Shown here: positions 1 to 7,471 of the stretch, in pieces
Position numbering within the stretch: the stretch's first letter is position 1
How the letters are laid out: each line of letters begins with the position of its first letter
DNA from: Thiotrichaceae bacterium
Lineage (GTDB): Bacteria; Pseudomonadota; Gammaproteobacteria; Beggiatoales; Beggiatoaceae
DNA length: 37,348 bases
Direction of reading: 5' to 3'
Assembly: GCA_011391085.1 (NCBI GenBank)
Contig: JAABRD010000050.1
Coordinates: 1-37,348 of the forward strand
Program-made: the position numbers and the translations under genes
The notes under the pieces: model-generated
The model's input: only the letters and a program-made list of their open reading frames with translations
Databases searched by the model: none
What the model was told of the DNA's origin: nothing

Positions 1-875
1 TATCGTAATATTTAGAATATAAACACTTCTTTTTCACCCATCGCCAGAGACGTTCAATTAAATTCAAATTAGGCGAATAAGGAGGCAAATAAAGTAACTC
101 GATAGAAAGCCGGTTCGCGAGTTCTTGAACAACACGACACTTTTGGTAACGCGCATGGTCCAGAACCAAAGTAAGAGGCACCAAGAGAGATAATAGTGAC
201 AACTGGTGCAATAATTCGCACACCGTTTGGGCATTGACATAGTCGTGATTGGTAACCATAACTAATTCATGAATAACCACATTTAAGGCCGCAAGGACAT
301 TTAATCGTTGTCGGCCGGCGGGTGCTTTGAGAAAGAGTCGTCTCACACACCTTACGCTCACCCAAAACAGGCGCCCGTACAAAATGGGCAGCATCGACAC
401 AGAAGACCGCTCGTCTGCCCGCCCCAGCCTCGGCCAAACGTGGCTCCAGATGATTTTTTTGAAAGTCTTCTTGAACCGCAACGTCGACTTTAGCAGGTAT
501 CATACCCACTTTGCGATACGACAGACCAAGGGATTTGAGGAAGTGTCTCACACGAGTGGGACTTCGGTGGATTCCTGTTAGTTCCTCAATCTTGGCCCGC
601 GCCTCGTTGACCGTAGCAGACCAAAGTATTCCTCTAGTGTACCCTGAAACTGACATAAATCACTCTTGGGTTGGTAAAAGTTAAGTGGTTTTAACGAGTC
701 GATCCCAAAAGACTTGGTAATCACGCAAATATTGACACCACGTGTTAGCGGAAATGCCCGCATACTTACCGATATCCTTATGTGGGACACCTTGACCGTT
801 TAGCCACAACGCTTCCATTTTACGTTGCACACGGGGATGTGGATGATGATAACGTTCATAATCCAATTGTTTCAT
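1..875 (-). pseudogene. IS630-family transposase, frameshifted, 3' end cut by window edge
   Basis: The reverse strand encodes a recognisable IS630-type DDE transposase, but only in pieces. The N-terminal helix-turn-helix (start MKQLDYERYHH at 875) runs to about 700. The next piece (FYQPKSDLCQFQGTLEEYF) is in a second frame. The middle (RSPTRVRHFLKSLGLSYRK and the first catalytic Asp in FCVDAAHFVRAP) is back in the first frame at about 350-615. The C-terminal part (LKAPAGRQRLNVLAALNVV, second Asp in LVLDHARYQ, then LPPYSPNLN) is in another frame. One more shift in a short A/T run near 60 separates it from the final catalytic-Glu segment LIERLWRWV. At least four indels make this copy non-functional. 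The terminal inverted repeats were not located. Identification of the family is secure; a programmed frameshift could explain one shift but not all of them. Confidence 0.88.
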
Positions 876-1106
876 TTCAGCTTCGGTAAACTCAATTTTT
901 ATAGTCTTAATATCTTTAAGTTAAGGAGTCAAATTAGGTTTGAGATTGAACTCTTAACGGTTTTCTTCAAAATGTCAAATTCTGACGGTTCGCAGTATAT
1001 ATTTACAAGATTTGGGAGATACTGTGGCCATCTTGACTAGAGATGAAGAAATCACCCAGGCTGGAGTTTTACCGGTTATCTGGTGAAGGCTTCTCACTTC
1101 TCCTCT
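876..1106. other. Intergenic, no confident gene
   Basis: No convincing gene is seen. One plus-strand frame reads LQDLGDTVAILTRDEEITQ, ending at a stop near 1070. It looks protein-like but has no start codon and I cannot assign it, so it may be the remnant of a decayed gene. The first palindromic repeat begins directly after. Confidence 0.4.
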
Positions 1107-1190
1107 AAATGTCTGAATCAGAATTTGCAGAATGGGGGGGTGGAATTTTATTCGGTTCATTCTATAATTCTGAGAATTCTGATTCAGATT
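1107..1190. repeat. Palindromic repeat, copy 1 (GTCTGAATCAGAATT ends)
   Basis: The ends are imperfect inverted repeats: GTCTGAATCAGAATT at 1111 against the complementary TTCTGATTCAGATT ending at 1190. The centre holds a G run and GGAATTTTATTCGGTTCATT. A second, diverged copy lies at 1867-1969. The two copies bracket the nucleotidyltransferase/HEPN pair. Confidence 0.75.
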
Positions 1191-1218
1191 TTCCCTTATA
1201 TGCAAGAGATCAACCGCA

Positions 1219-1515
1219 ATGACCTATTTAAACTTAATTGACCTCCAACAACATAAAACCGAAATTCTCGCTTTATGTCAGAAATATCATGCTTCTAATG
1301 TCCGCGTGTTTGGCTCCGTAGCGCGTGGAGACCACCGCGAAGACAGCGATATTGATTTACTGGTTGAGATGCCAAGTCAAGTAAGTTTCTTACGATTAGT
1401 TTCCTTACATCAAGCACTGTCTGACTTGTTAGGACGACGAGTAGATATTGCCATTGAACGTAATTTGCCACCGCTAATCAGAGAAAAAGCATTACGTGAT
1501 GCGAAAGTATTATGA
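1219..1515 (+). CDS. MNT-type nucleotidyltransferase antitoxin of a MNT/HEPN pair
   Basis: This 98-residue protein is a minimal nucleotidyltransferase. It shows GSVARG (residues 32-37), the DSDIDL metal-binding pair (D44, D46) and a third acidic residue in RVDIAI (D76). Proteins of this family are the antitoxin half of MNT/HEPN modules; characterised members AMPylate the HEPN toxin to silence it. The stop overlaps the start of the HEPN gene by 4 bases (ATGA), which indicates translational coupling. Length is typical. Since its toxin partner is broken, this antitoxin is now probably an orphan. No strong Shine-Dalgarno is visible. Confidence 0.88.
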   Translation: MTYLNLIDLQQHKTEILALCQKYHASNVRVFGSVARGDHREDSDIDLLVEMPSQVSFLRLVSLHQALSDLLGRRVDIAIERNLPPLIREKALRDAKVL

Positions 1516-1842
1516 AGAATCAGCAACAGTATTTACAAGATATTTTACAACGAATTGAACGGATTGAGCGTTATGTAGCCGAAGGGAAAATGGTCTTTTT
1601 ACAAGACGAGTTACTACAAGATGGCGTGATTCGTAGTTTTGAAGTCATTGGTGAAGCCATCAAACGGCTATCAGATGACCTCAAAATGCAACAATCGCAA
1701 GTAGAATGGCGTGGTTTTGCCGGCTGATGTCTTGATTCATCAATACGACAAAATAGACATGCTCCAAGTTTGGGAAACTATTGAGACCGATTTACCGGCC
1801 TTGAAACAAGCAGTAATTAACTGGTTAAATAAGCAAGCGTAG
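1512..1842 (+). pseudogene. HEPN (DUF86) toxin, frameshifted at the catalytic motif
   Basis: The first 71 residues (MKNQQQYLQDILQRIERIERY to QVEWRGFAG) are a typical HEPN/DUF86 N-terminus and end at TGA 1725-1727. Shifting one base restores the family's C-terminus (DVLIHQYDKIDMLQVW, then TDLPALKQAVINWLNKQA) up to TAG 1840-1842. In intact relatives the junction reads G-[LM]-R-[DN]-x-L-I-H, where R and H form the RX4-6H ribonuclease site. Here GFAG joins DVLIH with a single T between them, so about five bases including the catalytic Arg codon are missing. The product would lack both catalytic residues. The family assignment and frameshift are read from the sequence; the deletion size is inferred from family consensus. 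Confidence 0.82.
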
Positions 1843-1866
1843 AGTGTGTTTGCGCGGTAACGCTAC

Positions 1867-1969
1867 TAAATGTCTGAATCAGAATTGAAAGACATTTTAG
1901 AATTGGAAGACCGGGGGGGAAATTTAATTTTGTTCATTCTATCATTCTGCAAAGTCTGATTCAGACAGT
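1867..1969. repeat. Palindromic repeat, copy 2
   Basis: Same organisation as the copy at 1107-1190: TGTCTGAATCAGAATTG at the left, TCTGATTCAGACA at the right, a G run and TTTTGTTCATTCTATCATTC in the middle. It starts 24 bases after the HEPN remnant. Confidence 0.75.
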
Positions 1970-2032
1970 CTTTATGTTACTCACCTCCTTTAAACCACCC
2001 ACAGTGGTCATTAATATAGCAAATATTAATCC

Positions 2033-2068
2033 AAAAAAAACGGAGTGCAGGTTCTCACCTACACTCCG
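2033..2068 (-). terminator. Rho-independent terminator of the small secreted protein gene
   Basis: On the reverse strand CGGAGTG and CACTCCG pair, extended by AGGT/ACCT after one mismatch around a GAGA loop, and are followed directly by eight T residues. It lies 33 bases beyond the stop codon at 2101. Confidence 0.9.
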
Positions 2069-2100
2069 CCATTTGAGTAACTCTATCTTACTCAATCAGT

Positions 2101-2415
2101 CTATTTTGGTTTGCATTCGTCTGGGACGGTTGCTTCATCGATAGCGACCACGTTGCCATCTTTGTCTTTGGCTTCCATAGCCTTTTCGCCCTTGGTGATG
2201 GTGACTTCTTTGTCGCCAGCCATGCACTTGCCATCTTTGGATTCCACTTTGGTAGGGGCAGCGGCTGCATCAGCAGCTGGTGCTTCGGCTGCTTTAGCTG
2301 GTGCTTCGGTTGCTTCAGCTGCTTTTTCTTCTTTAGCAGCAGCTTCGTCAGCAGCGTACAAAGGCATTGCCAAACCCAAACTCAACACGGCAGCTATCGT
2401 TACCAATTTTTTCAT
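2101..2415 (-). CDS. Small Ala-rich secreted (periplasmic) protein
   Basis: The 104-residue protein starts with a clear Sec signal peptide (MKKLVTIAAVLSLGLA, predicted cleavage after LYA at residue 21). A low-complexity Ala/Glu/Lys/Pro stretch follows (residues 22-57), then a small charged domain with two cysteines (C64 in GKCMAGDK and C101 in DECKPK) that could form a disulfide in the periplasm. I do not recognise the C-terminal domain. The start is supported by AGAGGATC about 8 bases upstream. The gene stands alone, has its own strong terminator and has a long AT-rich upstream region, so it is probably well expressed as a single transcript. Confidence 0.8.
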   Translation of the reverse strand: MKKLVTIAAVLSLGLAMPLYAADEAAAKEEKAAEATEAPAKAAEAPAADAAAAPTKVESKDGKCMAGDKEVTITKGEKAMEAKDKDGNVVAIDEATVPDECKPK

Positions 2416-2829
2416 GCTTCAAGATCCTCTTAGATTGTGTTTGAAAAGATAGATGTTATGTGTTTTTTAGAGGTAGCACATCCAGGAAACACACAAAACC
2501 TATGCGCTTGATGTTTTACGTCACCAAATAATAACTCTATTTGATAACGAAACCATCTTACTACGCAGTTCGTGTATATGTCAATAGAGACACAAAAATT
2601 TTTTTGCTTACCCTTATTGACGTACCAAATACATTAAAAATATTCAGTGGCCTTGAACTATAATATAGGGTAATTTTTGATGATTGTCAATAATCTTTTC
2701 TAAAATTTTTTTTGCACCTTATTTGCCAATCTCCAGGGCCAATTTTTGATGACTAATTCTAACAAATAGTTATGCAATAAACATAGAAAACATTTCTATA
2801 AATATGGTTATAAATAGTAATTTTTATTA
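2416..2829. other. Long AT-rich intergenic region
   Basis: About 410 bases with no gene seen on either strand. It is the upstream region of the secreted protein gene (reverse strand), so its promoter must lie here. No promoter hexamers stand out enough to call. Confidence 0.5.
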
Positions 2830-2862
2830 CCAGGAGTCCAAAGCTTCGCTTTAGACTCCTGG
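2830..2862. repeat. Hairpin of the GGAGTCCAAAGC family
   Basis: CCAGGAGTCCAAAGC pairs with its near-complement GCTTTAGACTCCTGG. It lies 10 bases past the stop of ppnP and could terminate it. Other family members: 6439-6464, 19866-19918, 23603-23711 and 32725-32782. Confidence 0.8.
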
Positions 2863-2872
2863 AATTGACACT

Positions 2873-3190
2873 TTAACCAAAATGACAAATGTAATGCAAT
2901 GGGGCATTGTCAATAGCCTCTATCTCAAAAATGGTATTGGCCGCGACATTAAAATGTTCACTTGCCCCAAACGTTTGCCATTGACTATTGGCAATATTGG
3001 CACGACAACGGCCCTCCACAATTTCCATTTTTTCCGCGACCCCTGTATTAAAGGTAAGTGATGTACCTGGCATGATAACACCAACACTTTTCCTACTGCC
3101 ATCCGCACATAAAAGAGTATGACTGACACATTTGCCATCAAAATAAACATTGGCTTTAGTGACAACACTAACTTGGTCAAATTGCTTCAT
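2873..3190 (-). CDS. ppnP: Pyrimidine/purine nucleoside phosphorylase
   Basis: This 105-residue single-domain cupin belongs to the PpnP/YaiE (DUF1255) family. It starts MKQFDQVSVVTKANVYFDGK and keeps SVGVIMPG and ASEHFNVAANTIFEIE. Known members phosphorolyse a wide range of nucleosides to free base and ribose 1-phosphate in the cytoplasm. The frame stays open 12 codons further upstream, but AGGAA is placed correctly for the ATG at 3190 and the protein then matches the family in length. It is a single gene; hairpins lie on both sides. Confidence 0.9.
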   Translation of the reverse strand: MKQFDQVSVVTKANVYFDGKCVSHTLLCADGSRKSVGVIMPGTSLTFNTGVAEKMEIVEGRCRANIANSQWQTFGASEHFNVAANTIFEIEAIDNAPLHYICHFG

Positions 3191-3306
3191 TGAAATATTC
3201 CTGGATGATTTTTTAAAGGGTAACATGATAAATCAATATAAATCAATATGCACCCATGAACAAGGAAAACTGAGAAATAGAATGACTATAAAAAAAGTCA
3301 ACTTTA

Positions 3307-3340
3307 AAACCTGACAGATATTTAAAGACCTGTCAGGTTT
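3307..3340. repeat. ACCTGACAG hairpin repeat
   Basis: AAACCTGACAG pairs with CTGTCAGGTTT around a short A/T loop. The same hairpin recurs at 8229-8263 and inside a larger element at 26135-26168. It lies between the convergent-side end of the Uma2 gene and ppnP and may act as a terminator for the Uma2 gene. Confidence 0.8.
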
Positions 3341-3352
3341 AATGGATAAAGT

Positions 3353-4144
3353 TTACCTTTCCAGCGAGTCAATATCAATACCTTTGTCACGCAACAACTG
3401 GGCTAACCGTTCGGCACGTTGTTGCGTTTCAAGGAGTTGTTGTTGCGTTTTTTCAATCTCCTCCTCTGGCAACAGCACTCGTTTTCCAGATTGGTCATAC
3501 CAATACAACCATTCCCTAGTCCATTTTTGAAACGTCCCTGATTCCTGCCCAATTGCCAATTGCAATTCTGGAAACCAAATTCGGTCCCCAGTACGCCGTT
3601 GATACTGTCCATTCACCAGACGATAAACTTCCAAAGAATCATGGCGATCCCGGTGATAATGGTGTGGATTGTAAATGACATAATGAGTCACACCCATGCG
3701 GGCGTAAATTTTCATCTTCTCGTCATCTTCTTCGCCATAAGTTTGAGACACACATTCCAACGTCCAAACTGGCACAATACTATTTTCTAGCCACACGATG
3801 TAACTTAACCGTCCTTTGGGGTTCGAAGGCAGCTTAACACCTAAGCTAATAAAGGCATCAGGCACTATCGGCACACGGGGATTAAAGCCGGTGCCATGAT
3901 AGTAAATGCCCGTATTAATGCCAAAAAACCAGTCTGATTGATGACGCCAATGGTGATGTAACACCATGCGTAACAATGTTGGTACAAGATATTGAAGTTC
4001 GTTGTCCACAGGCACACCATCTGAATCAGATAATTCACTAGGAGACGGTAACGGAGACGGTTCCCTACGATTGGCCACTCTTAACGCAGTTGAAAATGGT
4101 GGCAACCAGGGTTCTGAATCTAACATCAGAGGAGAGATGAACAT
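3353..4144 (-). CDS. Uma2-family (DUF820) PD-(D/E)XK nuclease-like protein
   Basis: The 263-residue protein has the Uma2 fold signature: IVPDAFISLGV (D96), VWTLECVS (E130), then EEDDEKMKIYARMGVTHYVIYNP (residues 138-160) with conserved acidic and Lys residues. The last 35 residues are a Glu/Gln-rich coiled coil (EEEIEKTQQQLLETQQRAER) ending RLAQLLRDKGIDIDSL, a tail common in this family. Uma2 proteins are numerous in cyanobacteria and large sulfur bacteria; their substrate is not established, and a role in DNA metabolism or mobile elements is assumed from the fold. No Shine-Dalgarno precedes the ATG; a second Met at residue 7 is possible. Confidence 0.85.
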   Translation of the reverse strand: MFISPLMLDSEPWLPPFSTALRVANRREPSPLPSPSELSDSDGVPVDNELQYLVPTLLRMVLHHHWRHQSDWFFGINTGIYYHGTGFNPRVPIVPDAFISLGVKLPSNPKGRLSYIVWLENSIVPVWTLECVSQTYGEEDDEKMKIYARMGVTHYVIYNPHHYHRDRHDSLEVYRLVNGQYQRRTGDRIWFPELQLAIGQESGTFQKWTREWLYWYDQSGKRVLLPEEEIEKTQQQLLETQQRAERLAQLLRDKGIDIDSLER

Positions 4145-4188
4145 AACATATCATTTTCTAAAAAATTGATAAAAAATAGAACCAGGAT

Positions 4189-4305
4189 AGGACTTACACA
4201 CACCCCACCCCAACCCAACCCGCACACAGGGAGGGAGTGATTCCCCCCGTGTACGGGGGGAGAGGGGGGCAACTCAACGGGTGACAAAAACGGCTACGTA
4301 AGTCC
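4189..4305. repeat. AGGACTTAC-ended MITE-like element, copy 1
   Basis: A 117-base element starting AGGACTTAC and ending GTAAGTCC, with an interior hairpin CCCCCCGTGTACGGGGGG and the block AGGGAGGGAGTGATTCCCC. It is the reverse complement of the element at 6490-6606, and the pair brackets the SCO/membrane-protein operon. Confidence 0.8.
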
Positions 4306-4366
4306 AAAGCGTCGCCTTGTCAGACAAAGCTACACTTTTTCCTCATAGAATGATTTTCAAATGATC

Positions 4367-5002
4367 TTAATGAATCAAACCACGAATCTGCAAAAACTGA
4401 CTCACCACCGTGTCCGGCACCTGCGGCGGCGAAAAACCTGCTACCAGTCTGCCTTCTGGGTCTATCAGAAAGAAAGTAGCAGTGTGATTAATCTGATACT
4501 CATTCTCACTGTTACCTGGTTGTTTCATATAACCCGCCCCCACTTGACGCACCAGATTATCAATCTCCTCCACCGTGCCTGTGACACCCAGAAACTCTTT
4601 ATTGAAATAAGCCACATACTGGGCCAATTTGTCAGGCGTATCCCGTTGCGGATCCACCGAGATGAAGACCATTTGAGTATTCAGCGGAGGTGTCAACTTC
4701 TGTTTAAGACCCTCGTCCACCATTTTTAAGGTACTCAGCGCAGTCGGACAAATGTCTGGACAATAGGTATATCCAAAAAACAAAAAAGACCATTTCCCCT
4801 TCAAACGTTCCAACGTGAACGGCTGTTGATGCTGATCGGTCAGAGAGAAAGGTTGCAATGGCTTAGGAGAAGGCCATAGAACGCCTGGTAATGCCGAAGA
4901 AGACGGTTGCGGTTGCAGAACCAACAGGCCGATAATGCCGAAAATGGCCAGTAAGGTAATGAGAAGCGCAATTTTCAAAATTTTTTGAGAAGTGGTTGAC
5001 AT
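4367..5002 (-). CDS. SCO1/SenC family copper-binding thioredoxin-fold protein
   Basis: The 211-residue protein has an N-terminal membrane anchor (residues 9-29) and a periplasmic thioredoxin-like domain. The copper ligands of the family are present: C81 and C85 in YTYCPDICPT, and H173 in INHTATFFLIDP. SCO proteins deliver copper to, or reduce the CuA site of, haem-copper oxidases and also serve nitrous-oxide and NO reductases. It lies 25 bases after the gene for a haem-copper-oxidase-like membrane protein on the same strand, so the two are probably co-transcribed and work together. Confidence 0.93.
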   Translation of the reverse strand: MSTTSQKILKIALLITLLAIFGIIGLLVLQPQPSSSALPGVLWPSPKPLQPFSLTDQHQQPFTLERLKGKWSFLFFGYTYCPDICPTALSTLKMVDEGLKQKLTPPLNTQMVFISVDPQRDTPDKLAQYVAYFNKEFLGVTGTVEEIDNLVRQVGAGYMKQPGNSENEYQINHTATFFLIDPEGRLVAGFSPPQVPDTVVSQFLQIRGLIH

Positions 5003-5027
5003 AAATATTTATTGTGGTTATGAGAAA

Positions 5028-6422
5028 CTAAGTTGAAGCCACCATTTGCCGACTTACCGACAAATACAGCCATAGCGCACTGTATAGATTATATCCCAAC
5101 AACAGAAATGAACAGAACCATACGACTCCTGCTATTTGGACAATCCCAGGCAATCCTATGGGGGTGGCCAATAACAATGCTAAACCGAACAAGTAAAGCC
5201 AAAATTGCCGACGTGCCCACCGTTCTGAAAACACCTGTTTCATATTTGGTAACTTGACCAAACGTACCGCCTTGAGAACATCCAATTGACGATTTTGCAA
5301 GTGCAACCAAACCAGGAACGGAATAATTTTATACAACATCCCTTGTATCACAGACAGCACGAAACCTGCAATAAATAAAATGCCCAAGATGATTTCATAG
5401 ACAGGTTGAGTCGTCACCGCGGGCCAAAGTATCCCCGTGAACCTCCACCCCACGGCCATCAACAAACAGACCATTCCCACGCGCCAATAATTCAACGTGA
5501 GGTCTGGCAATTTTCGCAATCGACGTGACTGGAGAAACAACGTAGTGATGGCAAAGACACTCAAGCCGATTCCCAGCACACCTTCGACCAATTGGGACCA
5601 GGAGAATGACCATTGATTGAGGTTCGCCAACCCATAGAAAATTGCCCATCCTATGAGACTGAGGAAGAGAATGGGAACTAGCCAAGTTCTCACTTTAAGG
5701 GGATACTGAGGAGTGATTTGAAACATCGGCACGACCTGATAAGCCACGCCCATGACCAATACGCTAACCCACCCCACCAATCCCCACGTCAAATGCCATT
5801 GCGTCAACATCACAGGCGACCAAGAGACCATCCAAGTATTGCTGAAGGTAGCACCTAACATCAATCCAATTGTTACCGTGACCGCCAAACTCATGAAGGC
5901 CAACTGCATTGCCCATGAAATAGGATTGTGTACCGTCACTTGAATCAAACAATAGCCAGCGACACCTAAGAACATGACAAAACTAAGTCCCAGCAAAAGT
6001 ATAGCACTCTTGAATAACCAAACCGATTCCAATTGCGCGGCGGAAACTTCTTTCAAAGGGTGTGCAACACAATGTAATGGCGGAGGCAACATTTCCAGAA
6101 AACCACAGGCGAGGGCAAGTGTACCCAAAGTCAAGAAAAGATGTAGCACGGTGCTGACCCAACGAGAGTGAGGAATCGGTACCCCCATCAAGATCGGAAT
6201 AAGCTGTAACACAGCCCCCATCATCACCATGCAAATCACCCCTAACACCACCAGATGAGTCAGTGCCAGCAAGTCCACATTCCAACGGCTACTAAACAAT
6301 TCAACCCCTCTCCAAACCAGTAAGACACTGGCCAATACACCAAACAAAGGGGCCGTCAGAAAGAAGCGAAATGGGACTGAAATAGGGGGCGTTTGTTGTA
6401 AAGCAAGATTAGCGGTGTTCAT
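5028..6422 (-). CDS. Polytopic membrane protein, haem-copper oxidase subunit I/NnrS-like
   Basis: The 464-residue protein has about 12 hydrophobic segments. His-bearing helices such as LTHLVVLGVICMVMMGAVLQ, TQWHLTWGLVGWVSVLVMG and a late FLVWLHLQ recall haem-copper oxidase subunit I or the NnrS family. It lacks the full ligand set of a catalytic oxidase. Relatives sit beside nor, DUF2249 and hemerythrin genes in denitrifiers, and a role in NO handling or respiratory electron transfer is inferred from that setting. An in-frame TTG upstream exists, but the ATG at 6422 is the first normal start; no Shine-Dalgarno is seen. The SCO gene follows 25 bases downstream. Confidence 0.75.
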   Translation of the reverse strand: MNTANLALQQTPPISVPFRFFLTAPLFGVLASVLLVWRGVELFSSRWNVDLLALTHLVVLGVICMVMMGAVLQLIPILMGVPIPHSRWVSTVLHLFLTLGTLALACGFLEMLPPPLHCVAHPLKEVSAAQLESVWLFKSAILLLGLSFVMFLGVAGYCLIQVTVHNPISWAMQLAFMSLAVTVTIGLMLGATFSNTWMVSWSPVMLTQWHLTWGLVGWVSVLVMGVAYQVVPMFQITPQYPLKVRTWLVPILFLSLIGWAIFYGLANLNQWSFSWSQLVEGVLGIGLSVFAITTLFLQSRRLRKLPDLTLNYWRVGMVCLLMAVGWRFTGILWPAVTTQPVYEIILGILFIAGFVLSVIQGMLYKIIPFLVWLHLQNRQLDVLKAVRLVKLPNMKQVFSERWARRQFWLYLFGLALLLATPIGLPGIVQIAGVVWFCSFLLLGYNLYSALWLYLSVSRQMVAST

Positions 6423-6438
6423 ACATGAGTACAAAATC

Positions 6439-6464
6439 GGAGTCCAAAACGTGTTTTGGACTCC
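6439..6464. repeat. GGAGTCCAAAAC hairpin
   Basis: A nearly perfect hairpin, GGAGTCCAAAAC pairing with GTTTTGGACTCC, located 17 bases upstream of the start codon of the 5028-6422 gene. It belongs to the same family as those before cas10 and galU. Confidence 0.85.
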
Positions 6465-6489
6465 CTGATTGAAACGTTTCTACTTTAAC

Positions 6490-6606
6490 AGGACTTACGC
6501 AACCACTTTTGTGACTCGTTGATTTGATACCCCCCTATCCCCCCGTACACGGGGGGGAATCACTCCCTCCCTGCGGGAAGGGTTGGGTTGGGGTGACGTA
6601 AATCCT
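6490..6606. repeat. AGGACTTAC-ended MITE-like element, copy 2
   Basis: It starts AGGACTTACGCAACC and ends GACGTAAATCCT, with interior CCCCCCGTACACGGGGGG and AATCACTCCCTCCCTGCGGG. Orientation is opposite to the copy at 4189-4305. The interior hairpin is also reused inside a different outer element at 26237-26338. Confidence 0.8.
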
Positions 6607-6627
6607 GTTTAAATAAACCGCCACCGC

Positions 6628-6867
6628 CTACCCAGTGGCCCCATCACCGCGATGCCAAATCAATATTTCCACCGGCGTGGCATCCCCAGGTTGCGTTCGC
6701 CAGGCAAAACCCTGTTTGGACAAAATCTGATAGAGGGGATACGGTTCCATGCGGTGTAACACCTTCAAATATTCTCCAACTGGAAGCGTGGTTAAAGCCA
6801 CCAAAGTACGTTCTAACGGTTCACAGGGTTCCAACTGACTCACATCTAAAATATGTTCTACCGGCAT
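6628..6867 (-). CDS. DUF2249 domain protein
   Basis: The 79-residue protein (MPVEHILDVSQLEPCEPLERT, then GEYLKVLHRMEPYPLYQ and a final VEILIWHR) is a DUF2249 domain, a small SirA/TusA-like fold common beside hemerythrin and NnrS genes in denitrification loci. Its biochemical role is unknown. The frame is open 36 codons further upstream but only across the hemerythrin gene; the ATG at 6867 lies 4 bases beyond the hemerythrin stop, with AAGGTG upstream, so translation is probably coupled. Confidence 0.85.
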   Translation of the reverse strand: MPVEHILDVSQLEPCEPLERTLVALTTLPVGEYLKVLHRMEPYPLYQILSKQGFAWRTQPGDATPVEILIWHRGDGATG

Positions 6868-6871
6868 AAAA

Positions 6872-7312
6872 TCACACACCTTGTTTTGACTGTTCCATCT
6901 GTGCCAAAATGGCAGAGGCTTCATTACCCAACACTCTGTCTGACATCGGATACAGAATTTGTTCCTCCTTGGCATTGTGTTGACGCATTAACATCAAGAG
7001 AGTTTCCGAAATGCCCAAATATTCAGAACTATCTTGCTGGGCCAAACCTTGTTGCATCTGGGCAAACAATTGACGCATCTGTTGATGTTCAAAACGCATC
7101 ACCTGAGTAGGGCCTGCGGTCTGCCCGGTGCGCTGTTCAAAGGCCGGAAACAAAATCTGTTCCTCTGCGGAAAAATGTTGTCCCATAGCCTTAACAAAAT
7201 CGGCAACACCACGCGCTGCCTTTTCCCATTGCCCGTTTGCCACGTCACTTTCGGCCTGGGCAAATAAATTATCACAATGCGCATGTTCGTTGCTTAGAGT
7301 TTCAGTAATCAT
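6872..7312 (-). CDS. Hemerythrin (HHE) domain protein
   Basis: This 146-residue four-helix protein has the di-iron ligand pattern of hemerythrins: H10/H12 (SNEHAHCD), H46 and E50 (GQHFSAEEQ), H76 (RFEHQQMR), H112 and E116 (RQHNAKEEQ). Such proteins bind O2 or NO, or support iron-sulfur repair under nitrosative stress. With the DUF2249 protein 4 bases downstream and a Dnr-type regulator diverging upstream, a role in NO defence or denitrification is likely. The divergent spacer contains an FNR/DNR box centred about 71 bases upstream of the start. Confidence 0.93.
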   Translation of the reverse strand: MITETLSNEHAHCDNLFAQAESDVANGQWEKAARGVADFVKAMGQHFSAEEQILFPAFEQRTGQTAGPTQVMRFEHQQMRQLFAQMQQGLAQQDSSEYLGISETLLMLMRQHNAKEEQILYPMSDRVLGNEASAILAQMEQSKQGV

Positions 7313-7336
7313 GGTCCTATTTTTTGAATTGTGGAT

Positions 7337-7349
7337 TTGATAAAATCAA
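7337..7349. promoter_or_regulatory. Imperfect FNR/DNR-like half-site pair (3-base spacer)
   Basis: TTGAT-AAA-ATCAA is a palindrome with the correct half-sites but a 3-base rather than 4-base spacer. It lies 25-37 bases upstream of the hemerythrin start. It may be a weak or decayed site. Confidence 0.35.
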
Positions 7350-7376
7350 TAATAATACTTCTTTATCAAAAAAACC

Positions 7377-7390
7377 TTGATTCATATCAA
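7377..7390. promoter_or_regulatory. FNR/DNR-type operator
   Basis: TTGAT-TCAT-ATCAA is a perfect match to the consensus TTGATnnnnATCAA bound by FNR, ANR and DNR regulators. It sits in the 159-base spacer between the hemerythrin gene and the divergent Crp/Fnr gene, so it could control both. Confidence 0.8.
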
Positions 7391-7430
7391 CAATATAGAA
7401 CGTATTAACGACTCCATACAGAATACGTTT

Positions 7431-7448
7431 TAAGTCTAAGTCTAAGTC
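7431..7448 (+). repeat. Three tandem TAAGTC hexamers
   Basis: Three exact TAAGTC copies lie 23 bases upstream of the regulator start. Function unknown; compare the heptamer leaders of other genes in the window. Confidence 0.6.
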
Positions 7449-7471
7449 AATACCTTCAAGAAAAATAACTT

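Noticed and set aside
960..1075. Plus-strand frame reading QDLGDTVAILTRDEEITQ as a gene
   Set aside because: It has no start codon, a stop lies just upstream, and no family is recognised; kept only as a possible remnant.
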